64,000 bases of DNA from Glandiceps talaboti. Its lineage: Eukaryota; Hemichordata; Enteropneusta; Spengelidae. The number at the start of each line of letters is the position of its first letter. The stretch's first letter is position 1. The position numbers and the translations under genes were made by a program. Under the pieces are notes generated by a model. The model was not told the DNA's origin and made no database searches. It saw only the letters and a program-made list of their open reading frames with translations. Shown piece after piece: positions 51,955-64,000 of the stretch. The stretch covers positions 15,123,342-15,187,341 of the forward strand of contig NC_135549.1 in NCBI RefSeq assembly GCF_964340395.1. Reading direction: 5' to 3'.

Positions 51955-54900
51955 TGAAGTCATTTCTTTTGGTCCTGGGCGGTATATATGGCCCTAATAA
52001 AAGGTCTGTCATATGAGCCGCTAAGAAACATTACCGATCAGCTCAATCGTCATGTATTGAAAATGTTGACGAGGTCTGTCAGGATCTTTTATCTGTGTTG
52101 TACCACACTTAGTTCTTGCAGACAATAATATATCATCTACAAAACGAAATATATTCTGTGATTTTTTGAAAATCGTGTTGTTATTTCCTCTGTAGTAGCA
52201 TATTATGCCTTTGGTTAGCTCATAGCAAATGACGAAAAATGTCATTATCGTGCACGCTTGAAGTTTGTTAAGTGCCCAAAAACTAGTATAATGACAAGGA
52301 CAACATTATATGATAAAACTATGGAGTTAAATGCGAAAAAAAAACAATGTAAGCGATTGGTATCAGTACTTCAATTGATAGCTAGACGACTTTGGGATTC
52401 GAAAATAAATTACGCTAATATCATGAGGTACAGCAACCCAGACACATTCATTAGGTGACCCTACTAAATGGAATCAGTGTCATCTGGCGCCAAGGTAGGC
52501 TGTCAGATTGCAAATGATTATTTTGTCAGTTACGGCAGGCTTACACATAAATCAAAAGTGACATCATACAGTCAATGGGATAGAATCCAGGTTAGTCGTA
52601 CTTAATATTCGACATCATTTCAATTACTAGTACGTGTTCTGAAGGAACTGTAGCATGGTTTGTCGAAGGAGTGCTGTAAATAATTTTTTCTAATAAAACC
52701 AGTCTACTAAATATCAGCCTTGGTGTCCCTTTTTTGATATCTTTGTAGGTGTACTGATGCTGTATATATCTGGTATTTAATTTAATTTGTGTCTCTTGTC
52801 CTTCAGCCGAATTGTTTATTTATGAAATCTTAATGTCTTTTTAAATAAAACGTCTCAGGATACACCCATAACATGATATTTGCTATTATACAGCAACTGC
52901 AAAAGACGTGCTTAGCGATGTCGGTGTCAAAATGAAATCAGGATTAAGTATTGGAGATTTAGCTACTAATTAGTAATTGAAGTTTACAAGTGATTGTAAT
53001 TGGCCAGCTTATATTCTCCATTGCAGATCGTGCAGTGCATGTAATTATACCGTACCCCAATCAATCTTAAGATAAAGGGTAACGATTGAGTCCTAAAAGA
53101 CGTACTTGTGAAGGATGCCTTGAATAGAATCTGAGATTGTGTAATTTCCTGTTTTTGATGACAGTATATAAACATTTTATAATTACTTATTGACGTTTAC
53201 CGCGAACATGGAAATAGGGTTGCTGTTCTGACTTCGCCAAGTCGTGTCCGTTTTCTTTTAATACTTTCGGTCAATCAAGTTCTCTTCATAAACATTAGTA
53301 CTCCCCAGTGTCTACTCTTTAGTTAAACGTCTATAATTCGATTCGGCATGATTTTACCTAAAGCATGAACAAAACCGTACATGTAAATACATTCACTGAC
53401 AAGGTAATCAGCAGTTATTCTCTAGTCTGAGGTTTCCATATTTATCTTAGGCATTCATACGCAAAGTGTGGTAATATTTCAGTGTTTCCAAAACTTCTGG
53501 TAGATTAGTTAGTTTAAGCAGCAGTAGGTCTTTTTCAAAATTGAAAGAAACAGCAGGCAACATGATTTGCATAATTTAGTTGCTTTTCCCCATCTCCTAT
53601 GACATATAATCATAATTGAAAAACAATGAAATAGCTCTAACAGAATTGCCATGATAGAAATGAAAAGTCTTATTACTTATTTTGAAAGGGTAACACTATT
53701 AATCGACTACCATTATGTTATGTCATTATAATGGGGTTTCAACAAAAGTCAAGCATGAAATGTAGAGTGAGCGAAAAAAAGTACTGTGACTTCACACAGT
53801 GTGCACCGAAACGATGAGATTGATGGCAGAGATGTCAACATTTCTCAAGTGAATTCTAAATTTATAATGGACACAATTCAAAGTAATACCTTGTTAAGGT
53901 TGACACAGTGTAAAACTGAATGTTTTTAGGTTGCGTGTTACCATCCATATGGCATATAAATAGATTAATGGCTGATCGTTCATGAACCGAATATATATCT
54001 CTCGCTATTCTCATTGGAATTTCAACGTATATCAATTTGTACAGATAGAAGTATTGACTATGCATTGTTACAGTATCACTTAGCCGTGTCCAATGGCAAC
54101 GTATTCTATATAATTATTTGGGTCAGGAATACTACAATAAACTTGAAAATTAGTTTACTGATTCAACTATCAGCTTTCATACACTTAATCTTCAAAGACT
54201 TATGAAATATTCAGAGCATGCTTAGAACCTTGTTATGTTTGGCGTTCTCAAGTGAATCACTGATGTAAAAACTTGAAAGGTTACCTTAGTAAATCATCAA
54301 CGACGTGGCTATATACATGTCGAAGAAAGAAAGTAAATGACTAAAAAATCCCGAACAATACAATCTTCAGATATGGAGCGCTCGTGATGCCATTTCATAT
54401 CAAAACCACTATATACGATTTCAAATGTGTCATTTATCATTTACAAACTTACTGTCATGCATATACCAAAGTTTCAAAATGAAGACATTTTGCATGCTTC
54501 GGTTTACGGTCGATATTTTACCTAGACAGCTCTGACTTTGGGGAAAGAGTGGTATCATAATTAAATGTCACCGCATCATCATCGATGTGTATACATATAC
54601 AGTACGATAGACCTATACCAAAAGCCCTAGGATAAATTGACTGATTTATTTGCAAAGGCGGCCATATTACAAGAAGCCTGGACTTAAATCTCATATCGAC
54701 TGGTAATGACTTTATTGCGTCCTATCGATGGGACTTGGGGGACATACACAGACAGAAATCGAAGGAATGCCTGACGACTTTCTGTTGTTGACGCACAGTC
54801 TCAAATACGATATTGTGTTCTGTTCTCGTCATTAAAAGCAAATAAGGCACGCTTAGTTAATCCTTTGGGACTTCATCGTTGGCCATTTGAGTATATAACT

Positions 54901-56560
54901 GAAATGCTAATAGTTCCTGGAAGGAAAAAACCAGCGACTGATTTGAACGACGAAACAATATATATTAATAGTGGTCGAAATTGTCAAATCTAGTGATTCC
55001 TAATGAGGGATTGGAATTCCCAATTCATAAATGGATAAATGAGTTACGTTGTGAAACGCATCAATCTAGAAAAGGAAGTTAAGCTTTTAACAAGGACACA
55101 ACGAATTTTTCATGGTCTATTAACGTAGTTCAGACCTTAATAGCGAAATTCAATACTTTGCCCTCTGAGTCTTTCAACAGTAATATACATGTACATTTGT
55201 TGCCATGAATTACAACTAGCTTGCACATAGCAGTACTGCCTTTGGTGTGAGTACAGTAAGTCAATGTGTTTGTTCTAATATGCTGTTTTATCAGTTCTGT
55301 ATTGATATAAGCCAATCTTTGAAAATATATTTCGGAACGTACGTAATGTCATTTTATTTTCAACTTTACTACTTTCATATACATATAATGTGCAATTTTC
55401 AGCGAAAACAAAAGGCGAAAATGAATATATAAAGTTATGAAATTTCGAAAATGAAGTGACTTTAAACCCCTCGTAAGACAATTCAGTGATTCAGGGATTG
55501 AAATGAAGGTCGTGTTTGTTGCCACTGAGACTAGCTTCATGTAGACACTACAAAAGCTTCACAGTCCTTTTAATTTGAACGTTACCCAGGTAACCCTGGA
55601 TACTAGATAATTGACGATTAAAACGTCAGTTGATACTATTTGTGTTTTTGTAATTGGGATGGGAATGGGTCATCAAAAATAAAGTATTATCTTATGTAAT
55701 TGAATGACCTGATCTAAAGTTTCTTCTGGTGTTACTTCTAGATAATTGTACTGGGAAGGAATGTACTAAAGAGAAGAATTGCAGATCTCGATCATCCTAC
55801 ACGATGTTTTATTACGCCGATATGTTGGAAACCAATGACCCTGAAATCCAGTACTGCCACTGCGCATGTGTATGTAAACTAATTTGCATATAGAAGATGT
55901 TACGGATCATTTCTACTTATGAAAGCGGCACATGTGGTGCATAGATAGAAGAGGACCTTTGACTTTGACACGTCAACCACGCACGAGAATTCTGCGAGAG
56001 GAAAGTTTTACGTGTCTTTCATGATAAAGTGCAAGACGAAGCTTCTCAGTCTTGAAATGAAAAGGAAGATTTAAACTATCGCTTAATATGAAGATTGTGT
56101 AACAGGTTCTCAAGTCGCCATACTTCCAACGAATGACATCGTAAGACATGCGATAGAAGAAGCAGTTAACATTGACTGACATTCATTTTGGGTCGCCGAG
56201 ACCGGATTGGTACCAAAATTACAGATAAGTATATAGAACCCACTGTCACAGTGTATTGGCTTATGAAAAGAAATAATGTAGATAATAACTTAACTGACAC
56301 ACATGACAATGTCACACTTAGTGTCGTGTAGTGAGCCATCGCTGTAACAACTAAATGGAGAAAGAGAACCCAGTGTGTTGCCGAGAGGAAAACTACTTTC
56401 AGAGTAAGAACGTTTACATGAATCGTTATAAACCTGCGGCAATCATTTGCTACGATTGTACATCTACTTCATTCAAAAAACTCATTACGAGTACTTCTCC
56501 ATGGACAAGTCTATAGCTCCGAGTCTCGACACTCCGCATTAGCTACTATTTGTCAAGGAC
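51955..56560. other. No confident gene; upstream region of the GPCR
   Basis: AT-rich sequence. A minus-strand ORF (52021-52245) contains FVDD, which recalls an RT active site, but nothing around it supports a reverse transcriptase. No promoter motif for the GPCR was assigned. Confidence 0.35.
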
Positions 56561-56662
56561 ATAGTTCGGATGTGCCCGTCGTACAGCGTTGTGTTTTATG
56601 AGCAGCAGCGTAACTTTATTAGTATCGTAGTGTTTAGTTTGCGATTTTATTCTGTGACGGAC

Positions 56663-58732
56663 ATGAATTTGACGACTTCAGAAACATGGCATAATGATGA
56701 TGGACCTCTACACATGAGTGTTGTGGTTTTATCGAGTATATTACTCATTGTCACCGTTATAGTTGGTATAATTGGCAACATATTGGTATGCCTGAGTGTC
56801 TACAAAGCCAAGTACTTACGGACAGCTAACAACGCCTTGCTCGTGAATCTAGCTATTGCCGACCTAGCGACGTGTGTCTGTAACGTTCCACTTGTCATCA
56901 TTATCATCCTAGTCAATGGGCAGTATCCTACGGTAGATTTAACAGACGAACTGTGTGCTTCCCAAGCTTTTTTCCACACGTTATGCAGTTGCACTCAATT
57001 GATTACACTTGCCTCTATAAGCATGGAACGGTACTATGCCATTGCGCACCCTTTTAAAACAAAACACAGAAAGAAACGAGTGACTGGTAGTATCATTACT
57101 GCATGGTCATTTAGTTTCCTTTTCGCATTACTTACTGCAGCGAAATTCAGGACCTCGCCACTATTTATAATGTGCAAGGGTGAAGTACAGTATTACAGCT
57201 TGTACAATGATACCATGACGTCTGGATCTTACTTTATCTCACCAATTGGAGGAATGTCTCTGGTAGTCATCATAGTCTTTTATATACGCATATTGACAAC
57301 GGTATATAAACACAACAAAAACATGGACAACGGCATTTCTCCAAAGACAGCCAAAAATCAAATATCTCCTGATTCAAAACCTGAGGTCACCATAATAACC
57401 CATGTAGACGCCCCCTCCGTTCTCATCGTAGATAGAGTTAGTGCCTTTGAGGCGACTAACAAAACGCAAGCACAGTGCTCAAGTTTGCCCGGTGATTTGG
57501 ATAATGAAAACGAGGCAGGGAGAATGACCTTAAAGACAGAAAACATGCCTACTGAATCTGATGGTGCTGCAGTAGGTAGCGAGGCCAGTGAAAATTGTAT
57601 CAGTGACCAAATAATGAATGTTGATAAACAATCTGCCAATGGCATGACAATGTCATTGCCGGGGTCAGTAAATACTAATAGTAATTTCACTGTCGTTGGG
57701 AAAGAAAGCGCTGCCCTAACAGGAGAAGAAACAAACATATATGAGACGGTACCTAGTCCGCCATTGGAGAATATTTCAGAAGTTTTTAGTTGTGGACAAC
57801 AAGCAAAAGTTGATATATCATATGACAATGTTTCTACCTCACAAGAAATGAAAGATATGGCAGGAACACGTTCGTTGGATGAACAAGATATTGACAAGGA
57901 GAGCATAGCAACGCATCATGTAAAAAACAGTGACATCTCACAACAGACTTGTTGTCCTGGTAACGATTTAAACGACCCTTTGGAAGCCAATATCGATGAA
58001 AATAAGCCCCACTGTATTGTTACGGACACGTTCTCTGGTTGCAATTGCCTTGACGACAACATTCCCCAGGGGAATATTTCAGGAATACAAGAAAGAGTGG
58101 AATCAAACGAAGAATTCGAAGTAATTGATTGCATCAATAATGCAAAGTGCCTGGAAGGGTCATCTAATGACACATCCATGGGTGACTGTCATGCAGAAGT
58201 CGACATAACAGAAACTGTAGTCCAAACTACTAATTGCCCAAATTCTACTAGTATTAATACGAACTTCAACTCTGTCGTCCTGAAAGTGAGTAGTGTAGAG
58301 GAAAATCAGTCGCTGCCAGTAACTGTTGACATCCCAACAAAGCAAACAACGCAGTTGAACATACCCATCGCAAACACTGACAAAGATTCCTCACAACAGC
58401 TGTATGGTTCTGTTTGTGTCATGAACACATCGGCCAAAGAACGTGGTAAGAGGCGACTGGAAGCTAGAACTGCCAAGCGCGCATGGTACATTATAGGATC
58501 GTTTGTCATATGCTGGATGCCATTACCAATTGTGACAATGATAATAGCTTTCCAGGGAGAGCAACTCGACCGCAGGGATGTTTTATACGAACTAGAAATA
58601 TGCGCCTATACAGTAGCAGTGTTCGGCGCAGCTATGAATCCTATAGTTTATGCTCTAGTCAACAAACAATTTAAAGCAGAGTTTATAGATATTTTACAAA
58701 AATGCGCTTGTCACTGGAAAAACAGGTCGTAA
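56663..58732 (+). CDS. Orphan class A (rhodopsin-like) GPCR with a very long third intracellular loop
   Basis: A single exon. The frame is open from an ATG at 56570 (720 aa). The second ATG at 56663 has a better context (GACATGA) and gives 689 aa with NLT, a glycosylation sequon, right at the N-terminus, so I prefer it. In 720-aa numbering: GN at 69-70 (TM1), LAIAD98 (TM2), C129 paired with C202 (TM3 to ECL2), ERY at 153-155 with Glu for Asp, TM4 at about 171-191, TM5 at about 224-246, CWMP at 648-651 (TM6), NPIVY at 690-694 (TM7). A short tail has two Cys for possible palmitoylation. Residue 3.32 is His, so the amine-binding Asp is absent, and TM7 lacks the opsin Lys. The loop between TM5 and TM6 is about 390 residues, acidic and Ser/Thr-rich. 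It should signal through a G protein at the plasma membrane. The ligand is unknown. Confidence 0.92.
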   Translation: MNLTTSETWHNDDGPLHMSVVVLSSILLIVTVIVGIIGNILVCLSVYKAKYLRTANNALLVNLAIADLATCVCNVPLVIIIILVNGQYPTVDLTDELCASQAFFHTLCSCTQLITLASISMERYYAIAHPFKTKHRKKRVTGSIITAWSFSFLFALLTAAKFRTSPLFIMCKGEVQYYSLYNDTMTSGSYFISPIGGMSLVVIIVFYIRILTTVYKHNKNMDNGISPKTAKNQISPDSKPEVTIITHVDAPSVLIVDRVSAFEATNKTQAQCSSLPGDLDNENEAGRMTLKTENMPTESDGAAVGSEASENCISDQIMNVDKQSANGMTMSLPGSVNTNSNFTVVGKESAALTGEETNIYETVPSPPLENISEVFSCGQQAKVDISYDNVSTSQEMKDMAGTRSLDEQDIDKESIATHHVKNSDISQQTCCPGNDLNDPLEANIDENKPHCIVTDTFSGCNCLDDNIPQGNISGIQERVESNEEFEVIDCINNAKCLEGSSNDTSMGDCHAEVDITETVVQTTNCPNSTSINTNFNSVVLKVSSVEENQSLPVTVDIPTKQTTQLNIPIANTDKDSSQQLYGSVCVMNTSAKERGKRRLEARTAKRAWYIIGSFVICWMPLPIVTMIIAFQGEQLDRRDVLYELEICAYTVAVFGAAMNPIVYALVNKQFKAEFIDILQKCACHWKNRS

Positions 58733-60831
58733 CAGAAAAAAAATGTCCCTGTTGTTTACACCATGGACATCAGAATTGCTCATCATTACGAAATAACCAT
58801 TTTTTACCTTAAGCTGATCACATCTTTCAATTCAAATTTGAATTTTATGAGAAAGAGAGCATTTACTTCTCAAATTATTGGTAATAAAATCTTCTCGATG
58901 TAAGTTCAGATATTTTCAGCCATAGACTATGTTCTGAGATCTTCGTATTCATCTGTACATATATTACGAATCCTATCAGGAAAAAGGTGCGCGAATAATA
59001 TACGCTCAGTGATCCGGTGTGCTTATTCAAGGACGTTATCACACAAAAGTGGAAGGTGAGACATACATGATACAACTAAAACATGACAGTATAATATATA
59101 TCTAGAGAGCAGTGATACGTGTTGTTTATTGATTGGCGTCTTGATTGACGACTCCACAACCCCCACGAGGTCCACATGAAACCCCATTTACTTCTTTGTT
59201 TTACGTACAATCACAGTAGGATAACGACCAGGTTGACAAAGAACGGCGGGCTCCGTTCTTTTGATCATGGGTGACATACAGCTTTATGAATAGCCTATGA
59301 TGTGTTGATGCACAGACTAATCGTGTCTGTGGTTAATGTAATAGCGCACTTATCTTCAGGCTGTAATGTTGCAATGATTGAAACTGATGCAGTTTACAAG
59401 GTGTCCCTCATCTAACGTTGTTACCAGACTGAGCATATCTGTATTTTAAATTAACATAGTTATATACAAATTACATGTAAATTATCCCATTTCATATGTT
59501 GCCTTCATGGTTAACTCACTACTGTGTCTTGTGTTCATCAGAGTTGCATGTGTTCATTTACATAATGACTTCATTTGAATAATCAAAATCTGATTTATGC
59601 AATCACTGAGACTCATGAGCTTACTGAGCAAATAACATAAATAAACATACTGAAGACTTGATGCTGGAATCACAACAAGCTGAAGATACAACAGCTGTCC
59701 GAGTAACAAATCAGGCTAAGGATTTAAGAGGTAGGAAGAGTGTCTTGGAATATATATATATATGGCACAAGTAAAATATGTCCACTACAATTTTAAGAAA
59801 AAAACACGTTTTGTGTCATACTCCAAACACGTCTTTCTGAAAGATATTTCTAGTTATTTATTGAATTGAAGGGAAACGAATCTTTTGACGATTGTATTTC
59901 GTTAACAATAAATATATCCATCAGGCTACAATTGCTTCTGATGACCATATTGCCTACGGTTGATAATATTCCATGATAATATTAGATTTGTACTGTATAA
60001 TGATAGAGGACAATTCTGACATTTCTGTTTCACAAACTGAGGCAGAATAACCGAGGAAAATTAAATACCATTGCATACGTACATCACGTAATCATAAATG
60101 GTGCATAACTAGTTTTAAACAAAAACAGCGCTATTGGCATCGTCGCACAACCGACTACTCAAATCAATTTATTTTACTAGTGCAGCAATTATCAAGGTGG
60201 TTAAAAAGGATTTTCTTATTGGCTTTGAATGTACATATTTCATCCTTTTCAGCCATTACCCATTTTCTTTTGGCCCCCACCAAATCTCATTTATACTGTT
60301 GTCTTACAGCATGGGCAACTATGGCTACTAGTCTTTCCTTATGAATTATTTTCTTAGCTTTGTCATGGCTCTGTATTTCTCTCTCCCCCCCCAACTTGAA
60401 ACACTACAGCTTTTCAAAGTAATTGATATGGGCGTCGTCATGGTTACTTGAAATTTGTTTCTAACACTGATTTTGTGACCTGTTAATACTCATACTTAAT
60501 TTGGGATAAGATTATTTAAGTGGAGCTCGTCGAGTGGACCAATTTCGAATCTTGTGCAAAGGTTATAACAAGGGACATGTGCACATGGTTTGATTTTGTG
60601 CCCGTATCGATATCAACGATATTTTATTTCGATTATTGTACAATAGCTATAGACGTATCAAACGTTAACACACAGTGTTATTGTATTACTAAATGATTTC
60701 ACTATATTATAAAACTTTGTTATAGCGTACATTTATTTTGGCGATTCAACAGACAGTGACATAGCTATGCAATAAGAAAGATTGTCCTAACAATATAAAA
60801 CTCCACTGATAAGACAGCACTTACGCGAAGA
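58733..60831 (+). other. GPCR 3' flank; no further gene seen
   Basis: The first AATAAA after the stop is at 58883-58888 and is a plausible polyadenylation signal. Beyond it is non-coding sequence with a few short TA tracts. Confidence 0.4.
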
Positions 60832-60866
60832 CGTAGGAGTCAAAGATTGGGCCTTAAACACATATT

Positions 60867-60914
<48 letters not shown>

Positions 60915-60991
60915 AAAATCAGATAGTAGTCAAAGATTGGGCCTTAAACACATATTTATTCTCTCTCTTTCTGTCTCCCCTCTCTCTCTCT

Positions 60992-61058
<67 letters not shown>

Positions 61059-61070
61059 AAAATCAGATAA
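60832..61070. repeat. Tandem duplication of a unit containing a (CT)n tract
   Basis: AGTCAAAGATTGGGCCTTAA followed by ACACATATTTATTCTCTC and a CT array occurs twice, starting near 60838 and 60928. Each array ends with AAAATCAGATA. The second CT array (60961-61058) is longer and interrupted. Confidence 0.85.
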
Positions 61071-61247
61071 GACCTGTACTCCATCTGTGCATCTAGACAT
61101 TGTTGTCAATAATGAAGCATGGATAGGTTTCTGTTCAATACTGTATGCATAAACGAAGAAGCTATTGTGTTACATCCTCAAAGAATAAGCACTGTAAAAC
61201 AACAACCATCATCACTTGAACGTTTTTAGTTATTGACATATACTTGC

Positions 61248-61335
61248 CTTACTACCCGAACACAGAAGTTTGAACACATCACACCTGTTTTTTTTCTCGA
61301 TCTTCATTGGCTACCTGTTGAGCAAAGGATCCTAT
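61248..61335 (+). pseudogene. CR1-like LINE scrap
   Basis: Codons read RTQKFEHITPV and, after a shift in a T run, LHWLPVEQR. This is the HITPVL..LHWLPV signature just after the RT domain of CR1-like non-LTR elements. Only about 90 bp is recognisable. Confidence 0.65.
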
Positions 61336-61399
61336 GAGGGCTACTCTTATGATGGGAGAATGTAGATTCAAATACAAAAACTTCGTGTGACGTGGTCAG

Positions 61400-61760
61400 A
61401 GTTGTACCAGTGACGACGTCACAGGAAGTAGTGTCGTGCGTTGTAATGTGGTGTGATTGATGCACTGTAATGAAAAAATAATGCAGTATTGTTATACAGT
61501 GAATTGAGACATAATCATGTGTATTATGATGTAAAGGTATGGAATGCGTTTGAAGGCGATGTTATGTATTGCAATGCCCTGTATAGTAATGCTATGAAAT
61601 GTAACACATTGTACTGTGATGTCATGGAACGTTATGTAATTCAACGTATTGTAATATAATGAAATTTAATGTCAGTTCGTGATGTGAGTAGTGTAATACG
61701 ATGTAATGTCATGTACTTTAACTCGATGCAATGTACTACTGTATAATGTTATAAAGTCGT
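61400..61760. repeat. Degenerate ATG/TAATG-rich repeat
   Basis: Many diverged copies of a GTAATGT-like unit, for example near 61440, 61560-61680 and 61700. It looks like an old, decayed minisatellite. Confidence 0.5.
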
Positions 61761-62635
61761 ATTGCTGTGTTTTATGACGTCATTATACCCTACTATTGGA
61801 TGGGTATATCCTTCAAAACAGTCTTCCTTCACGTCATTACGATGTCTCAATAAAACCATCTTGACTTAATGAAACTGTTTGGCCTCATGATAACAGACAC
61901 CTTGTCTTTGTTACGACTTGTGCTGCACCAGATGAACTAAAATGAAATCGCCAGGGGCAATGGCTGTGTGTATGACGTGTGTATGCGTATCAAGCTGGAT
62001 CCAGAGCATTGTCAGCTTATAAACCTTCAGGTACTAGAGTAATTATGTTGTTTTTTGATGTGATTATATTCAAAGGATTGCTGGATGGACATAAAACGTA
62101 TTGTCTCGAAGGGCAGCAACACATGAAATGTAAATAATGACATAGGGTGCACGTCTAGTGCACTTAACATATCAGTTAACAAACAGAAGATGGTCAGTGT
62201 GTTTGGTTGATATATCTCTGATCAATGAAGGACCTTGGAATATTCCAGGATCAATGTTTCATCTTTACTGCAGTGACTAATAAAAAATCGTCCTTGGAAG
62301 TATAGTTTATCGCTTACACTTTAAAATACAATTATAGCAATAATTGTTCACCTCATCACAGCAATGAAGAAGCAAAATGTATCGCAAAGGTTAGTGTCTC
62401 GTCTTTCTGTGTTAACAAACAATGATGGAGAAAATGTCAGGATGGCGTGGACACTTGAAATGAAATCTGCTGTTAGACAATATCTCTGGCAAGCGCAACA
62501 TATGGATAGACAATCAATTCTTCGACTTAACATATGATCCATTGCTTATGCGATTATACAGTCTGACTCATTTACTGGCAGTACTAATATTGTCATATCT
62601 TTGACCACTGTACTCTTTCTTTGACAGTAAAGAAG
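61761..62635. other. No gene seen
   Basis: Non-coding sequence ahead of the L1-like relic. Confidence 0.4.
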
Positions 62636-62639
62636 ATAA

Positions 62640-63435
62640 AGCTCTCAGTGCTCTGAACGTAAACTTTGGTACGAATGGGATACTCCATACCGGGTAAAGA
62701 AGAAAGCTGTTGACAACATCAATTCTATATTTCCGAAAACATCAAAGTCTTCACAGTGCATTATGTACAGGGCTTCTAAAATCTGGTTATAAAGCAGAGG
62801 TCAAAGGTCCGATTGGAGCAAGTTATTATATGTAAAACTTTGACGACTCTTTTCAACAGTTTTCAAAGATTTATAATCTTCTATGTAAAGTGGTGAGTGA
62901 CACGAAATCTAGAGAATTTCAGTTCAAATTGTTGCACCGCATTTTGTATGCACAATGATTTATTTAGAATGATCCCATGTAAAACTAACAATCCCCTTTG
63001 TACATTTTGCCATGACGAGATCAAAACAAGACATCATTTATTTTAACACTGTACATTTGCTCAAGGTTTTTGGACCTTTTCAGGAATGCATTCAGGGAAC
63101 AAGAGAATTTGATTACACTTAACACTTCAACAAATGATATTGGGTTCAAACCATTTCTCAATGATACTGAATTATTTAGTACTCCATGGGAAACAGTATC
63201 TGTATCGCTGCAAATTGCATAAAACTCTTCCAATTTCAGACACTTCAGGCCGGTAGTGACGCAGGCCAGAAACATCGATAAATAAATTGCAGAAACTATA
63301 GCAATAAGACCGAAATGCATATAAGAAAATGGTCGCCTTTAGAAGATGTTTTTTTACATAATTTTCCTGTGCATAATTTAATTCAGTATTGAACAGTGTT
63401 CTCTTTGCTCTTGTAAATAATCTGTTTTATTAAAA
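62640..63435 (+). pseudogene. L1/Tx1-like LINE relic, ORF2 3' end with zf-RVT domain
   Basis: In shifting plus-strand frames the sequence gives REFQFKLLHRILY, LCTFCHDEI and RHHLF. Then FWTFFRNAFREQENLI follows, and LHGKQYLYRCKLHKTLP towards the end. C-x2-C with a downstream H-x3-(H/C) and the GKxxLYRC tail are typical of the zf-RVT region at the end of L1/Tx1 ORF2 proteins. Many stops and frameshifts show a dead copy. Minus-strand ORFs here are shadows. Confidence 0.8.
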
Positions 63436-63491
63436 TATAAAAAAGTCTACACTCACTGGAACAAACACAACACAAGTGAGAAATGTAATAT

Positions 63492-64000
63492 TGTTACGAT
63501 CCAGAAATATCATATTTGGATTTTTGGCATATTTTACCAATATTAACGCAAAATTTACCCTAAAAAGTTTATGCTATTTAATTACAAACAGGAGCTAACA
63601 ACAGCGTGATATGTTGGTTTATCTACTAATCCTGTATTAATTGCATTTATCTCTAGAAGCTAACAAATATCAATGTTTTGATTAAACAACATTGATTATT
63701 AGTATTTGCAACCAAGATAACTTGTTGATTATCGAATTCAGATTAATGCCTAATTTTCCAATAGCGTGATCAACACTTGTCTTACACGTGGAAAATTTAC
63801 ATAAGGCATAATCTTAAATGTCAATCTTAAATGTTCTGGTGGAAGTTCGCCATGTCTTCTAGAACAATGAATCTAGGTAAGGGATCATCTATTTATGACA
63901 AAGTATCTCAAGATTAATGACGTCATTCAGACTATATATGAGAATGTAACTGTGAATAAAGCTATTCCGGATTCCTATTTCTACTTTAGATTTTCATTTA
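63492..64000 (+). mobile_element. Possible LTR, running off the right edge
   Basis: It starts TGTTACGATCC, a TG-type LTR start. Further in are a TATA-like ACTATATAT (63931-63939) and, about 20 bp later, AATAAA (63955-63960), the promoter and polyadenylation order of Ty3/gypsy-type LTRs. The second end, primer site and pol are outside the window. Confidence 0.3.

Noticed and set aside
52021-52245. Minus-strand ORF with an FVDD motif resembling a reverse transcriptase active site
   Set aside because: Only four residues fit. No other RT block is visible on either side or in other frames, so a retroelement call is not supported.
57358-57906. 182-codon minus-strand ORF
   Set aside because: It is a shadow of the GPCR loop. 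The plus strand has the receptor frame and the minus ORF has no domain.
62348-63320. Minus-strand ORFs near 62.4 and 63.1 kb
   Set aside because: The 63.1 kb ORF is antisense to the L1-like relic, whose plus-strand peptides match the LINE tail. The 62.4 kb ORF has no recognisable content.

Overview
The window is a piece of an animal genome, not a bacterial or viral one. It is AT-rich, dense in simple repeats and transposon relics, and its one clear multi-exon gene is split by introns with GT/AG borders. The gene types (NUDT5, a class A GPCR) plus the Penelope-like, CR1-like and L1-like retroelement relics suggest a marine invertebrate such as a lophotrochozoan or a basal deuterostome. I cannot name the species. 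Only two genes can be read in full. Layout: (1) 1-6700 is the gene-rich edge. A first coding exon of an unrecognised gene lies on the minus strand (251-388). About 1.8 kb away and divergent is a complete eight-exon NUDT5-like ADP-sugar pyrophosphatase gene (2184-6682, 212 aa). The space between them holds two perfect CRE-type octamers. Two introns of NUDT5 carry short inverted-repeat elements, and intron 2 carries decayed copies of the end of the preceding exon. (2) 6700-56500 is a long intergenic or giant-intron desert with microsatellites, two fold-back MITEs of one family, nested palindromes near 24.7-25.4 kb, and a 5'-truncated Penelope-like element (28.0-29.25 kb) inside a GTAT microsatellite. 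It also holds a tRNA-like SINE fragment, a 1.5-kb duplicated segment (39.1-40.6 and 42.8-44.3 kb), a CR1-type LINE tail, and a small unit with a complete hammerhead ribozyme core between two TA tracts (51.07-51.11 kb). (3) 56663-58732 is an intronless class A GPCR with a roughly 390-residue third intracellular loop. (4) 58.7-64 kb is repeat-rich again, with a scrap of CR1-like LINE, the 3' end of an L1/Tx1-like LINE, and a possible LTR running off the right edge. The two genes are functionally unrelated (nucleotide-sugar housekeeping versus membrane signalling), so there is no gene system in the operon sense. The most interesting non-protein signals are the hammerhead unit, the hairpin at the left edge, and the Penelope insertion inside a microsatellite.
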